NCBI RefSeq assembly: GCF_018271995.1
Contig: NZ_JAGUCO010000004.1
Location: forward strand, 62,001-126,000
Direction: 5' to 3'
DNA: 64,000 nt
From: Carboxylicivirga linearis
Lineage (GTDB): Bacteria > Bacteroidota > Bacteroidia > Bacteroidales > Marinilabiliaceae
In this document: positions 9,458 to 18,683 of the stretch, piece after piece
Numbering within the stretch: position 1 is the stretch's first letter
Layout: each line of letters begins with the position of its first letter
Position numbers and translations under genes: made by a program
Notes under the pieces: generated by a model
Told to the model about the DNA's origin: nothing
The model's database searches: none
What the model saw: only the letters and a program-made list of their open reading frames with translations

Positions 9458-10165
9458 ATGCCATATCGTCGTCTACCAAACACTGATCAAGCCAGATTAA
9501 GAGCCCTGAAAGCCATGCAAAGCAAGGGAATGTTAGTGAATCCATTTGAGCTTGCTTTCTCTCAAAAGCTGTTTCTAGAGCTGCAATCTTTTCTGCCCCA
9601 CTACGAACAAGCCATCAATCAGTATAACTTTAGTAAGGAAAGACAAGCAAAGTATGGTAAACTTTTAAATGATCAATTTAAGTCGGCCAGATTATATATT
9701 TCACATTTTATTCAGGTATTTAATTTTTGCATTGCTCGTAAGGAAATAAAACCTGAAGCAAGAAAACTAATGGGCTTAAACGAAAACGACAAGTCTGTGC
9801 CAGAGATGGGCACCGAACAGCAATTACTGAATATAGGTCAGAACCTTATTAGAGGAGAAGAACAACGAATGTCGCAAGGTGCCGGAACACGAATTTACAA
9901 TCCTTCCATCGCGGTGGTTAAAGTTCAGTTTGAGAAATTTAAAGATTACTACAACAACCATAAAAATTTGTTGGTTACCACTCAAAAAATGCACGAAAAG
10001 GTAGTTCTGTTGCGTGAAAATGCTGATAAATTAATTGTAGCTGCCTGGAATGAGATCGAAGCTAAATTTGATGATCTTGAACCACAGGAAAAAAGAAAAA
10101 AAGCATCGGATTACGGCATTGTTTATTTTCTGCGCAAACACGAAAAAGAGCAACAAACCGATTAA
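9458..10165 (+). CDS. Unrecognised helical cytoplasmic protein
   Basis: 235 residues; I do not recognise the family. There is no signal peptide and no membrane segment. The sequence is largely helical and charged, rich in Lys, Glu and Gln, with aromatic-rich stretches ([19 protein letters not shown] and [13 protein letters not shown]). The N-terminus begins [16 protein letters not shown], and a Gly/Thr-rich turn ([10 protein letters not shown]) sits mid-protein. No catalytic motif is apparent. It has its own likely promoter (TTTG at 9396-9399 and the -7-like TACTTTA at 9420-9426), and its end overlaps the convergent RlpA-like gene by 4 bases. The even composition and clean start suggest a real, expressed gene; function unknown. 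Confidence 0.75.
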   Translation: MPYRRLPNTDQARLRALKAMQSKGMLVNPFELAFSQKLFLELQSFLPHYEQAINQYNFSKERQAKYGKLLNDQFKSARLYISHFIQVFNFCIARKEIKPEARKLMGLNENDKSVPEMGTEQQLLNIGQNLIRGEEQRMSQGAGTRIYNPSIAVVKVQFEKFKDYYNNHKNLLVTTQKMHEKVVLLRENADKLIVAAWNEIEAKFDDLEPQEKRKKASDYGIVYFLRKHEKEQQTD

Positions 10166-10509
10166 TTATTCAACACTATTTCAATTTTCACACGACACAG
10201 TCCTTCATTAATAAAATCGAGATGTTTAGCAGCTTCTTGAGTCAAATCAATAACTCTGTTCTTTACAAATGGCCCTCTGTCATTTATTCGGACAATTACC
10301 ACTTTTCCATTATCCAAATTAGTAATTTTTACACTGGTATCGAAAGGTAGATTAGGGTGAGCAGCAGTTAAGGAGTCGTTGGAAAATATCTCACCAGAAG
10401 CCGTTGTCTTTCCATCAAACACCGAAGAATAATAAGAGGCATATCCTTCCGCTTTAAATGTCTGAGCTAGCAGTTCTACGACAAAAGCAGCAATTAACAG
10501 GCTCTTCAT
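10162..10509 (-). CDS. RlpA-like double-psi beta-barrel protein
   Basis: 115 residues. A signal peptide ([20 protein letters not shown]) is followed by the RlpA core: [19 protein letters not shown], then [17 protein letters not shown] and VRINDRGPF near the end with the conserved Asp. RlpA proteins bind or cleave denuded peptidoglycan at the septum; this is a minimal version without a SPOR domain. The stop overlaps the convergent gene by 4 bases, and the start is 12 bases after the DUF502 gene upstream, so it is probably co-transcribed with it. Confidence 0.88.
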   Translation of the reverse strand: MKSLLIAAFVVELLAQTFKAEGYASYYSSVFDGKTTASGEIFSNDSLTAAHPNLPFDTSVKITNLDNGKVVIVRINDRGPFVKNRVIDLTQEAAKHLDFINEGLCRVKIEIVLNN

Positions 10510-10521
10510 ATCAGCAAACTA

Positions 10522-11103
10522 TCAGTGTACTTTTGTTACACCACCCGAAACAATAAACTTCATTACATCGGCCGAATTGGCATCCAGCAACTTAATATTC
10601 TCTGATGGCACTATATACAACTCCCCCAAAACACCATATGAACTAGGCAGATAAACAGCAATTTTATCTTTAATACCAATATCATTTAAGTCCGTTGCCG
10701 TTATAAATCCTAAGCGATGTAATATTCCTTCCTTATCTAAAGTAACAATTACCGGCTTTTCAAACTTCCTCTCTTTTCCAACAAAGGCTGATAACAAATC
10801 CTTAACCGAGCTATAAATCATCTTAATTAAAGGAGCTTTCTTTAGTAAAGCATCAAAAGCACTAGAGATGGGTGTTGTAATCAGCTTCTGCCCAATGAAA
10901 CCAACCAGTGTTATGGTAAGAAGAATAATAACAAGACCGATTCCGGGGAAACTAAATTTGGAAAATATACCATGTTGGAAAATTTCAAGGTCAAGCAATA
11001 AACCATCCAACCATATAAATGCAACAATTAAAACATATAATGTAACACCAATGGGTGCTATATAAAGTATTCCTTGCAGAAAATAACCGATTAGTTTTTT
11101 CAT
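10522..11103 (-). CDS. DUF502 family membrane protein
   Basis: 193 residues. Two membrane helices near residues 5-30 and 48-70 (YFLQGILYIAPIGVTLYVLIV and FPGIGLVIILLTITLVGFIG) are followed by a soluble domain containing PLIKMIYSSVKDLLSAF and VFLPSSY-like YLPSSYGVLGELYIVP, which are typical of DUF502. The role is not known. It lies upstream of the RlpA-like gene by 12 bases, which hints at a cell-envelope task. Confidence 0.85.
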   Translation of the reverse strand: MKKLIGYFLQGILYIAPIGVTLYVLIVAFIWLDGLLLDLEIFQHGIFSKFSFPGIGLVIILLTITLVGFIGQKLITTPISSAFDALLKKAPLIKMIYSSVKDLLSAFVGKERKFEKPVIVTLDKEGILHRLGFITATDLNDIGIKDKIAVYLPSSYGVLGELYIVPSENIKLLDANSADVMKFIVSGGVTKVH

Positions 11104-11185
11104 TTCTGATGTATTGGGTGTAATTAATTGTGATTTGTACGTTTCATCTATCTATTTGGTTGCCTGACTTCTGAAAAAAGCTGAA

Positions 11186-11536
11186 CTATCCGTTTAATTG
11201 ATCTCGAACTTTTTTAGGCAAACCTTTAACAACCAAACTATAGGAATCGTTTATCCACTCGCAAAGTATTTCATCTTTTACCGAACCATCAACCCGCACC
11301 GTATTCCAGTGTTTTTTACTCATATGATAACCCGGTAAAACGCTGCTATATTGTTCCCTTAATTCTATAGCCTTTTCAGGATCGCATTTAAGATTGATAT
11401 AGAAATCATCTTCAACATCAGTCAAGGCAAACATTTTACCGGCAACTTTAAACACCAAAGTTGTTTCATCAAAAGGAAACTCTTCTGTCACCATTGCTTT
11501 CTGCAGGCAAAATTCTCTAAATTCTTCAATATTCAT
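11186..11536 (-). CDS. MmcQ/YjbR family protein
   Basis: 116 residues from the ATG at 11536. The longer frame begins with TTG four codons upstream, which I reject because the family starts at this Met (MNIEEFREFCLQK). Motifs FPFDETTLVFKVAGKMFAL, CDPEKAIELREQY and GYHMSKKHWNTVRVDG match the MmcQ/YjbR fold (CyaY-like). Members are called DNA-binding on structural grounds, but the function is not settled. It follows yraN by about a dozen bases on the same strand. Confidence 0.85.
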   Translation of the reverse strand: MNIEEFREFCLQKAMVTEEFPFDETTLVFKVAGKMFALTDVEDDFYINLKCDPEKAIELREQYSSVLPGYHMSKKHWNTVRVDGSVKDEILCEWINDSYSLVVKGLPKKVRDQLNG

Positions 11537-11548
11537 ACCAATCAACAA

Positions 11549-11911
11549 TTATAATGTTGGATGAAAAGCTTCTTTTATATGCTCCACTTTCCATTCTCCA
11601 TCAACCGGCATTACCGTTACCACATCAAAACGGACCTCGTTATTAATATCCTTTTCGATGACATACGCCTCGGTTGCTTCCACAATAAATCTAATTTTTG
11701 AGTTTGTAATAGCTTCTTTAGGGTGCTCCCATCCATCCGATGTTCGCGTTTTAACTTCTATCACAACCAAATTATCGTTATCAAAAGCGATTATATCCAG
11801 TTCCTTTTTATTGTAACGCCAATTACGATCAATTATTTGAAATCCATGCTTGGCCAGGTAATTCGAAGCAACCTCCTCTCCTTCTTTTCCTAATTCGTTA
11901 TGATCAGCCAT
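11549..11911 (-). CDS. YraN (UPF0102) family nuclease-fold protein
   Basis: 120 residues. The restriction-endonuclease-like core is visible: GKEGEEVASNYLAKHGFQIIDRNWR, KELDIIAFDNDNLVVIEVKTR with the D and ExK pair, then ITNSKIRFI. The family probably binds or cuts DNA, but its role is not established. Its ATG overlaps the stop of the LD-carboxypeptidase gene (ATGA at 11913-11909 on the minus strand), which implies coupled translation. Confidence 0.9.
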   Translation of the reverse strand: MADHNELGKEGEEVASNYLAKHGFQIIDRNWRYNKKELDIIAFDNDNLVVIEVKTRTSDGWEHPKEAITNSKIRFIVEATEAYVIEKDINNEVRFDVVTVMPVDGEWKVEHIKEAFHPTL

Positions 11912-12813
11912 CAGAAAACAATTTTAGAATGGCAATTACAGGATGATATGGTAATTCTTTTTCCAAAAACCAAAGGCATATTAATATTACCGTGTCCAGC
12001 TGGAAAACCAAATATTACCGGATAATCGTATTCACTTACCGCTTCATTTATTATTTCGTAAGCCGACATTCCAAACTTCTCATTATTATCTTTCATTTCG
12101 GTGAATTGCCCTACAATCAAGCCACTTAATTGCTTCAAAAAGCCGCTCAGTTTCAAATTCTGCATCATTCTATCCAAACTATATAGGTACTCACCCACAT
12201 CTTCTATAAATAATATTTTCCCATGTGGCTCAGCATCATAAGGCGTAGCTCTCAGAGTTTGAATCAATGAAAGATTGCCTCCTATCAGCAGGCCTTCTGC
12301 TTCCCCATTTCTATTGAGCAAATGCGGCTTAAACTTATAGGTAGGCAAATCACCATGTAACACTTTAAAAAGCTGCATCATATCTTCATCGTCTTTCGAC
12401 TTATCCGGAAAATTCTTTGGCATCGGCCCGTGTATGGAAGCCACCTTCAATTCATTCTGTAAACGCGCATGCAGAACTGTAATATCACTGTAACCAATTA
12501 TCCATTTCGGATCCTCCAGGAATTGACTAAAATCAAGCTTGTCAATAATACGAGCCGTACCATATCCACCCCGCGAGCAAAATATGGCTTCCACATCCTT
12601 ACGATTTAACATTAATTGCAAATCGGATGTTCGATGCTCATCGTTTCCTGCAAACTGATGATAAGCATTGTCCGCATGTTGTCCAACCACAACCGAATAT
12701 CCTAAACTCCTTAAGAGCTTTTCGGCAAAATGAATGGTTTCTGAATCAATTTTACCAGCAGGTGAGACAATTCCTACGGTTGATCCTTTCGATAAAGACT
12801 TTGGAAAAATCAT
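11911..12813 (-). CDS. ldcA: LD-carboxypeptidase (peptidase S66)
   Basis: 300 residues. LD-carboxypeptidases remove the terminal D-Ala from tetrapeptide muropeptides in peptidoglycan recycling, in the cytoplasm. Seen here: GSTVGIVSPAGKI at the start, CSRGGYGTARIIDKLDF, the nucleophile elbow IGYSDITVLHARL, the acidic EDVGEYLYSLDRMM and the C-terminal histidine in FPAGHGNINMPLVFG. Ser, Glu and His of the triad can therefore all be placed. No signal peptide is present. It heads a minus-strand unit with the YraN and MmcQ/YjbR genes. Confidence 0.92.
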   Translation of the reverse strand: MIFPKSLSKGSTVGIVSPAGKIDSETIHFAEKLLRSLGYSVVVGQHADNAYHQFAGNDEHRTSDLQLMLNRKDVEAIFCSRGGYGTARIIDKLDFSQFLEDPKWIIGYSDITVLHARLQNELKVASIHGPMPKNFPDKSKDDEDMMQLFKVLHGDLPTYKFKPHLLNRNGEAEGLLIGGNLSLIQTLRATPYDAEPHGKILFIEDVGEYLYSLDRMMQNLKLSGFLKQLSGLIVGQFTEMKDNNEKFGMSAYEIINEAVSEYDYPVIFGFPAGHGNINMPLVFGKRITISSCNCHSKIVF

Positions 12814-12915
12814 AATTTAAGTACTTATTGATAGACTTGTATCATCAAAACGAATTATCAATTGATTACTGCCAGTTGATGCTACAATCTTATTACTAAT
12901 TTTAAATACTTTGCA

Positions 12916-12923
12916 TATCTTTG
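12916..12923 (+). promoter_or_regulatory. Promoter -7 element upstream of metG
   Basis: TATCTTTG is a perfect TAnnTTTG match; a second variant, TACTTTGC, stands just upstream at 12907-12914. Transcription would start near 12930 (or about ten bases earlier), just before the GC-rich hairpin. Confidence 0.5.
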
Positions 12924-12933
12924 TGAAGTTAAT

Positions 12934-12965
12934 AAAATGCCCCGAATGATGCGGGGTTTTGTTTT
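12934..12965 (+). terminator. T-tailed hairpin in the metG leader
   Basis: Stem CCCCG (12940-12944) with CGGGG (12952-12956), loop AATGATG, flanked by AAAA and TTTT and followed by TTTTGTTTTGATTT. It has the form of an intrinsic terminator but lies between the metG promoter and the metG start, so it may be an attenuator or end a very short upstream transcript. Confidence 0.6.
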
Positions 12966-13003
12966 GATTTATATTACCCAACCATAAAACATATTCATAC
13001 AGA

Positions 13004-15043
13004 ATGAAGACGGGAAATTTTAAGAGGACACTGGTAACCACAGCATTGCCTTACGCCAATGGCCCTGTCCATATCGGACATTTGGCTGGTGTATACGTAC
13101 CTGCTGATATTTATGTACGTTACCTGCGATTGAAGAAGGAAGATGTTATTTTGATAGGCGGATCGGATGAGCACGGTGTTCCCATCACGCTAAAAGCTAA
13201 AAACGAAGGTGTTACTCCTCAGGATATAGTTGATAAATTTCACGGAATCATCAAAGATTCATTTGAGAAGTTTGGCATTTCATTTGATATCTATTCCCGC
13301 ACCACGTCAAAAACTCATTACGAAACAGCTTCTGAATTCTTTAAAACACTGTATGATAAAGGTGAATTTATTGAAAAAGAATCGGAACAATACTACGATG
13401 AAGAAGCTAAACAGTTTTTAGCTGACCGATACATAACCGGAACTTGTCCACAATGTAAAAGTGAAGGCGCTTATGGCGACCAATGCGAGAGCTGCGGAAC
13501 ATCGTTGAATGCAACTGACCTGATTAACCCACGTTCTGTTGTTTCGGGTAGCACTCCGGTTATCCGTACTACCAAACATTGGTATTTACCTTTAGATAAG
13601 CACGAACCATTTTTAAAGGAATGGATTTTAGAAGGCCATAAAGAATGGAAATCCAATGTGTATGGTCAATGTAAATCATGGATTGATTTAGGCTTACAGC
13701 CACGTGCGGTAAGTCGTGATTTAGATTGGGGAGTACCTGTTCCTGTGGAAGGAGCTGATGGGAAAGTGCTATATGTTTGGTTTGATGCTCCTATTGGATA
13801 TATCTCTGCTACAAAAGACCTGACTCCTGAATGGGAAAAATACTGGAAAGATCCGGAATCACGCATGCTCCATTTCATTGGAAAAGACAATATTGTGTTT
13901 CACTGTATTGTGTTCCCTTCGATGTTAAAGGCTGAAGGAAGTTATGTTTTACCAGAGAATGTTCCAGCCAACGAGTTCCTAAATTTAGAAGGTGATAAAA
14001 TTTCAACTTCACGTAACTGGGCCGTTTGGTTGCATGAATATCTGGTTGATTTCAAAGACAAGCAAGATGTATTAAGATACACGCTTACAGCTAATGCACC
14101 TGAAACAAAAGACAACGATTTTACCTGGAAAGATTTTCAAGCACGTAATAACAATGAGTTAGTTGCTATATTAGGTAACTTTGTAAACCGTGCTGTTGTT
14201 TTAACTCACAAATATTACAATGGATTAGTTCCGGCAGCTGGTGAAATGAATGATTTCGATAAAGAAACATTAAATGAAATACCAGCCATTGTTAAGAGAG
14301 TAGAAGAAGCGTTAGATAATTTCCGCTTCCGCGAAGCTGTTAAAGAAGCGATTAATCTAGCTCGTTTAGGAAACAAATATCTGGCTGACACTGAGCCTTG
14401 GAAATTGATCAAAACAGATGCTGAGCGTGTAAAAACCATCATGAATATAGCATTACAGATTACTGCAAACACAGCTATATTAATTGAGCCATTTTTACCT
14501 TTTACTGCCAAAAAGATGCAAAAGATGCTAAATCTTGAAAATCTTGATTGGTCGGCCTGTGGCAATCTAGAACTACTTGAGGTTGGTAAAGAGATTAACA
14601 AACCTGAGTTGTTGTTCGAAAAGATAGAAGACGAAACCATCCAGGCTCAACTTGACAAATTGCAGCAAACTAAAGTTGATAACGAAGCTGCCAATAAAAC
14701 AGCCGCTCCTGCTAAAGCCAACATTGAGTTTGACGACTTTACCAAGATGGATATCCGTGTTGGAACTATAGTTGAAGCTGAAAAAGTTGCTAAAACAAAA
14801 AAGCTACTTCAACTGAAAGTTGATACCGGCATCGATCAAAGAACGGTTGTTTCAGGTATTGCTGAATTCTTTAAACCCGAAGAAATAATTGGTAAGCAAG
14901 TGAGTATATTAGTTAACCTGGCTCCTCGAAAAATAAGGGGTATTGAATCTCAAGGTATGATTCTAATGGCTGAAGATGCTACCGGTAAATTAGAATTTAT
15001 CTCCCCGGCTAACGCTGTTAAACCAGGTTCTGAAATAAGATAA
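13004..15043 (+). CDS. metG: Methionyl-tRNA synthetase with C-terminal tRNA-binding domain
   Basis: 679 residues. It charges tRNA-Met. The class I HIGH motif is HIGH at residues 23-26 ([16 protein letters not shown]). A zinc-binding knuckle reads [18 protein letters not shown]. The KMSKS motif appears as KISTSR ([13 protein letters not shown]), the usual Bacteroidota form. The anticodon-binding helical domain follows, then after a Lys/Ala-rich linker an EMAPII/Trbp111-like domain ([22 protein letters not shown] to the end), which helps dimerisation and tRNA binding. A T-tailed GC-rich hairpin precedes the ATG and a strong terminator follows the stop. Confidence 0.98.
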   Translation: MKTGNFKRTLVTTALPYANGPVHIGHLAGVYVPADIYVRYLRLKKEDVILIGGSDEHGVPITLKAKNEGVTPQDIVDKFHGIIKDSFEKFGISFDIYSRTTSKTHYETASEFFKTLYDKGEFIEKESEQYYDEEAKQFLADRYITGTCPQCKSEGAYGDQCESCGTSLNATDLINPRSVVSGSTPVIRTTKHWYLPLDKHEPFLKEWILEGHKEWKSNVYGQCKSWIDLGLQPRAVSRDLDWGVPVPVEGADGKVLYVWFDAPIGYISATKDLTPEWEKYWKDPESRMLHFIGKDNIVFHCIVFPSMLKAEGSYVLPENVPANEFLNLEGDKISTSRNWAVWLHEYLVDFKDKQDVLRYTLTANAPETKDNDFTWKDFQARNNNELVAILGNFVNRAVVLTHKYYNGLVPAAGEMNDFDKETLNEIPAIVKRVEEALDNFRFREAVKEAINLARLGNKYLADTEPWKLIKTDAERVKTIMNIALQITANTAILIEPFLPFTAKKMQKMLNLENLDWSACGNLELLEVGKEINKPELLFEKIEDETIQAQLDKLQQTKVDNEAANKTAAPAKANIEFDDFTKMDIRVGTIVEAEKVAKTKKLLQLKVDTGIDQRTVVSGIAEFFKPEEIIGKQVSILVNLAPRKIRGIESQGMILMAEDATGKLEFISPANAVKPGSEIR

Positions 15044-15065
15044 AATACAAAAGGTTATATACACA

Positions 15066-15092
15066 AAAAGGTCGGCATTGCCGACCTTTTTT
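15066..15092 (+). terminator. Terminator of metG
   Basis: An 11-bp stem (AAAAGGTCGGC at 15066-15076, GCCGACCTTTT at 15080-15090) with a three-base loop and trailing T. Also A-rich on the 5' side, so it can serve the convergent gene at 15136-16056. Confidence 0.93.
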
Positions 15093-15135
15093 GCTTCATG
15101 TGCTTCAATATTTCAAGCTAAAAACTTGACATGAA

Positions 15136-16056
15136 CTATTGCTTTAAAACCCAAACAGTTTTAAAGTTTTCTTTTAAACGGTAGTTATTCATTGAATTTA
15201 CTGCTTCTGGCTTATTTGCATATCCATCTAAAGCAATTCTATATCTATTATTCGGACTTTTCAAAACAAATGCCTGTTCCTCACCCGTATTATGAATTTG
15301 TTTTAAAAATGCATTTGCCTGACTTTCTTTCTTGAAACTACCTGCAATTATAAAGAAATGATTTTCTTCAACCACTTGTTCTTCCACTGTTAAATCTTCC
15401 TCATCAGCCGTTTGTGTAAACACCTCAGCATCTACTTTAATTGCATCCTGCTTTAATTGTGGAGTAGTAAACAAATCAATGGTACTAGCCGCATTGTTTT
15501 GCATACCAACATCATTCATTTTTGGTGAAATAGCGAACAGACCTATCATCAACGTAACTGCAGCTGCAATCTTTCTTTGAGATAAAGGTTTCAACAAGCG
15601 CTTAACCTGAATATTCTCATTAACTGGTTTAACATGAACATCAGGCGTAAAATGAAACGATGTCAACCCAAATGAATCAGGTAAATAATTTTCGGATGCA
15701 AATGATGTAAACTGCACATTACCCATTGCATCACGCTTTAATGTTCCAATCTTATCGAGTTTTATTTCATTACCCGATTCCAATTGATCAACAATTCTTA
15801 TTCGCAACTGCTCAACCTCAATTTTTGCTAAACTATAGGTTATGCCTTTTACCTGAGCATAGGTACTAATTAATAAACCATCGTTATGCGATAAGCTTCT
15901 GTTAAAGCCAATTTCTTTTGATGGTGGCAATAATATATTTTTATCGGTATCAATGCGAGCACTTATCGTACTGGCAACAAAAGCACCAAAATCAGGAATA
16001 ATTACACATTCATGTGTGTAAAGCAGATTTGAAATATGTTGTTCAATCGTTGTCAT
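15136..16056 (-). CDS. HU-CCDC81 plus SPOR domain protein
   Basis: 306 residues. The N-terminal ~120 residues are an HU-like CCDC81 fold (HISNLLYTHECVIIPDFGAFVAS, SFNRSLSHND-like GFNRSLSHNDGLLI, KIGTLKRDAMGNVQF). A single membrane helix follows near residues 165-180 (IAAAVTLMIGLFAI), then an acidic linker and a C-terminal SPOR domain (FFIIAGSFKKESQANAFLKQI ... RYRIALDGY). SPOR domains bind denuded glycan at the division site, so the protein may link an inner cytoplasmic HU-type domain to septal peptidoglycan. A -7-like element (TAAATTTGC) ends only 5 bases before the ATG, so the message may be leaderless. Confidence 0.9.
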   Translation of the reverse strand: MTTIEQHISNLLYTHECVIIPDFGAFVASTISARIDTDKNILLPPSKEIGFNRSLSHNDGLLISTYAQVKGITYSLAKIEVEQLRIRIVDQLESGNEIKLDKIGTLKRDAMGNVQFTSFASENYLPDSFGLTSFHFTPDVHVKPVNENIQVKRLLKPLSQRKIAAAVTLMIGLFAISPKMNDVGMQNNAASTIDLFTTPQLKQDAIKVDAEVFTQTADEEDLTVEEQVVEENHFFIIAGSFKKESQANAFLKQIHNTGEEQAFVLKSPNNRYRIALDGYANKPEAVNSMNNYRLKENFKTVWVLKQ

Positions 16057-16103
16057 ATTTGCAAATTTACAAAATTTAGTACTTAAAGCTTCATCTTTCT
16101 ATC

Positions 16104-16124
16104 AACACCTGTTGGTAAGGTGTT
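16104..16124. repeat. Short inverted repeat upstream of galE
   Basis: AACACC (16104-16109) and GGTGTT (16119-16124) around a nine-base centre, in the divergent spacer between the HU/SPOR gene and galE. It could be an operator or a weak hairpin; nothing more is seen in the 231-base spacer except a -7-like TACTTTTA at 16226-16233. Confidence 0.3.
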
Positions 16125-16287
16125 AATAACCGCACTCAAAACACCTCTAACATCTATCTTACAGGTATTTACAAACTAAGTTACCAAATTAACAGGAAAA
16201 GTCAATAAATATTAAAAGTATTTATTACTTTTATCCCACATTTGAATACAAAATATCATTACAAAATACGATAAAAATACTTAAGCC

Positions 16288-17307
16288 ATGCAAATTCTGG
16301 TTACCGGAGGAACAGGTTACATAGGTTCACACACTGTAGTTGAACTTCAAAACCAAGGTTATGAGGTTGTAATTGTTGATAACCTATCCAATTCCAACAT
16401 TGAAGTTCTGGATAACATTGAAAAAATCACAGGCATACGTCCTGCTTTTGAGAAGTTTGATTTATCAGAAAGAGATAAGACAGATGCATTCTTTCAAAAG
16501 TACACCGATATATCCGCTATTATACACTTTGCGGCATTTAAAGCTGTTGGCGAATCAGTTCAAAAACCACTGGAGTATTACCGAAACAACTTAGTGTCGT
16601 TAATGAATTTACTGGAGTGCATGAATAAATATAAGGTACCACACATGGTATTTTCATCATCATGTACTGTATATGGACAACCAGATATATTACCGGTTAC
16701 AGAGCAAACTCCTCGCAAAGAAGCTGAATCTCCATACGGTAATACAAAAGCCATTTGTGAAGATATCATGCGCGATTATTGCAAGACCAATGAAAGTATT
16801 AATTGTATAGCATTGCGTTATTTCAATCCAATTGGAGCACACGAAAGCGGATTAATTGGAGAATTACCTGTTGGTGTACCAAATAATCTTGTACCATTTA
16901 TTACTCAAACAGCAGCTGGTCTGCGTGAAGAGCTAAGCATATTTGGTGATGATTACGATACCCCGGATGGAACTGCCATACGAGATTATATTAATGTTGT
17001 TGACTTAGCCAAAGCTCATGTTGTTGCTATCGATCGCATGTTAAAAGAAAAGCAAAAAGCAAACTACGAATATTTTAATGTGGGTACAGGAGAAGGATAT
17101 TCTGTAATGCAGTTGGTAAAAGCTTTTATTGAAGTCAACAAGGTTGATTTAAAATATAAAGTGGTAGGAAGACGCTCCGGCGACATTGAAAAAATTTGGG
17201 CAGATACTTCCTACGGTAATAATGAATTAGGCTGGAAAGCCGAAAAATCATTGGAAGAAACACTAGCCTCTGCCTGGAAATGGGAAAAGAATGTAAGAGG
17301 TTTATAA
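16288..17307 (+). CDS. galE: UDP-glucose 4-epimerase
   Basis: 339 residues, normal for the family. The NAD-binding motif is GGTGYIGSHT at residues 7-16. The catalytic site has SSSCTVYG followed by SPYGNTK with the YxxxK pair. RYFNPIGAHESGLIGE, IRDYINVVDLAKAHV and the C-terminal GRRSGDIEKIWAD are typical GalE segments. It interconverts UDP-glucose and UDP-galactose (possibly also the N-acetyl forms) and supplies galactose for envelope glycans. It stands alone with its own terminator. Confidence 0.95.
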   Translation: MQILVTGGTGYIGSHTVVELQNQGYEVVIVDNLSNSNIEVLDNIEKITGIRPAFEKFDLSERDKTDAFFQKYTDISAIIHFAAFKAVGESVQKPLEYYRNNLVSLMNLLECMNKYKVPHMVFSSSCTVYGQPDILPVTEQTPRKEAESPYGNTKAICEDIMRDYCKTNESINCIALRYFNPIGAHESGLIGELPVGVPNNLVPFITQTAAGLREELSIFGDDYDTPDGTAIRDYINVVDLAKAHVVAIDRMLKEKQKANYEYFNVGTGEGYSVMQLVKAFIEVNKVDLKYKVVGRRSGDIEKIWADTSYGNNELGWKAEKSLEETLASAWKWEKNVRGL

Positions 17308-17330
17308 ACTAGTTTTTATAATAGAATTTA

Positions 17331-17358
17331 AAAGCTGACTTCATGTCGGCTTTTTTTG
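17331..17358 (+). terminator. Terminator of galE
   Basis: AAAGCTGAC (17331-17339) pairs with GTCGGCTTT (17345-17353), including G-U pairs, followed by a T run. Confidence 0.85.
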
Positions 17359-17414
17359 TTTTAAATATTTTGATTAATATTGATAACAATTATTACTAAC
17401 TTAAATTCAAAACT

Positions 17415-17798
17415 ATGAGTACTGCAACTCGTCCCTGGCAAGGAACCGTATTAGGAATCTTAAACGCAATTGGCGTATTTTTTGGTTTACTTGCTGCTTT
17501 AGGGTTTTTCTTTGCTGGTGCTGCTATTGCACCATACCTTGAACAATATGGATTGGCTATGTTAGCCGGCGCTGGCACAGCTGCAATTGGAGGTATTATC
17601 CTGGCCTTCGTGATTCTTGGTTTGTTTATAACTATAGGTATATTTAAAGGTCAAAAATGGACCATCATATTATCGCTAATTTTTATTGGCTTAAGCCTGC
17701 TTGGCAACATTTTTTCATTTAACATTATAGGATTAATAATTAATGGATTTATGTTTTACCTGGCTTTTATTTGTTTAAAAGACGCCTACTATAATTAG
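17415..17798 (+). CDS. Small four-helix membrane protein, function unknown
   Basis: 127 residues, nearly all hydrophobic, with about four membrane helices (residues roughly 12-40, 48-72, 82-98 and 100-118). A Gly/Ala-rich N-terminal half includes GVFFGLLAALGFFFAGAAIAPYLEQYG and GGIILAFVILGLFITIGIF. A GQKW motif joins the second and third helices. No catalytic or transport signature is visible. It is a single-gene unit between two terminators. Confidence 0.75.
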   Translation: MSTATRPWQGTVLGILNAIGVFFGLLAALGFFFAGAAIAPYLEQYGLAMLAGAGTAAIGGIILAFVILGLFITIGIFKGQKWTIILSLIFIGLSLLGNIFSFNIIGLIINGFMFYLAFICLKDAYYN

Positions 17799-17822
17799 TA
17801 TCTAAAATACAGACTAAAGTAT

Positions 17823-17850
17823 AAAGGCTGCAGATTGCAGCCTTTTTTTT
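17823..17850 (+). terminator. Terminator after the small membrane protein
   Basis: A 10-bp perfect stem (AAAGGCTGCA at 17823-17832, TGCAGCCTTT at 17836-17845), GAT loop and T run to 17850. A-rich flank also lets it act on the convergent gene at 17874-18605. Confidence 0.93.
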
Positions 17851-17873
17851 ATGTAGTTATCTTTCTTATAAAT

Positions 17874-18605
17874 TTATGTGAATTGCAATAATGGATAGAG
17901 TGTATTATTCAAGAACACATTAAAAATTTCTTCATTTAACCCATATATTTTCAGGTGTTCTTCTATGGCCGATGCCCATGCCGTTTTACTATTTCTATTC
18001 CTATTAAATTCGTCGAAAGCATTATAACCAATCCCAACAGTCGCTTCTCCAAACCAGTAAAACAATTGTTGATAAGCTACCGGATGTATATGAGTAATTT
18101 TGATTTCATCATAAAACTTATCTACTAAGTCTATAATATTCAACATGGGTTGATCAACCAGAGTATAAAAAGTTGGAAGATTAGCTTCCTCTAAATAATC
18201 TATGAGTTTATTCCAGTTCAGACCATACTCATTCGAGGATTCTTGTTCTTTTTCTGTGCAAAATATATTCAGTAACTCAGTAAAAGATATAGATGGCTGA
18301 ATCCTGATCATAGCTAAAAACAAGGAAACAATATTCAAAGAATAATCCTCCCATTGAACATTGCCCTCTATGCCTTTTCTAAATGAATAATCACCACCCT
18401 TTAAAAGACTATTCCATTTAGATAATTTAAAATCATTGCTGACTCTTTTTTCTTTCTGAATAATATATGGAAAGGCATCAATTATCTTTTTGAGCAGGCG
18501 CCTGCGTATTGCATCTTCATTTTTTGAAGGCAGTTGTTCATCATCCTTTCTTAGCAGAATAAAGATTCTACTTTCTATTAATTCTCTAATTTCAGTCTCA
18601 TTCAT
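17874..18605 (-). CDS. Unrecognised cytoplasmic protein
   Basis: 243 residues; not recognised. No signal peptide or membrane segment. The N-terminal part is charged and helical (ETEIRELIESRIFILLRK, EDAIRRRLLKKIIDAF), the middle has FLAMIRIQPSISFTELLNIF, and the C-terminal half is rich in aromatics and His (THIHPVAYQQLFYWFGEATVGIGYNAFDEFNRNRNS). It is strongly AT-rich, perhaps more than its neighbours. It stands alone, divergent from the S41 protease gene with a 78-base shared spacer. No function is suggested. Confidence 0.65.
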   Translation of the reverse strand: MNETEIRELIESRIFILLRKDDEQLPSKNEDAIRRRLLKKIIDAFPYIIQKEKRVSNDFKLSKWNSLLKGGDYSFRKGIEGNVQWEDYSLNIVSLFLAMIRIQPSISFTELLNIFCTEKEQESSNEYGLNWNKLIDYLEEANLPTFYTLVDQPMLNIIDLVDKFYDEIKITHIHPVAYQQLFYWFGEATVGIGYNAFDEFNRNRNSKTAWASAIEEHLKIYGLNEEIFNVFLNNTLYPLLQFT

Positions 18606-18683
18606 AACAAAAATTGAACTTATAAAAGTAATTCATGTTCATAAATTATTGCTATTTTCATCATCTATAATAACCAATTTATC

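Noticed and set aside
12817-13041. 74-residue minus-strand frame over the metG leader
   Set aside because: It covers the metG promoter, hairpin and N-terminal coding region; no family resemblance.
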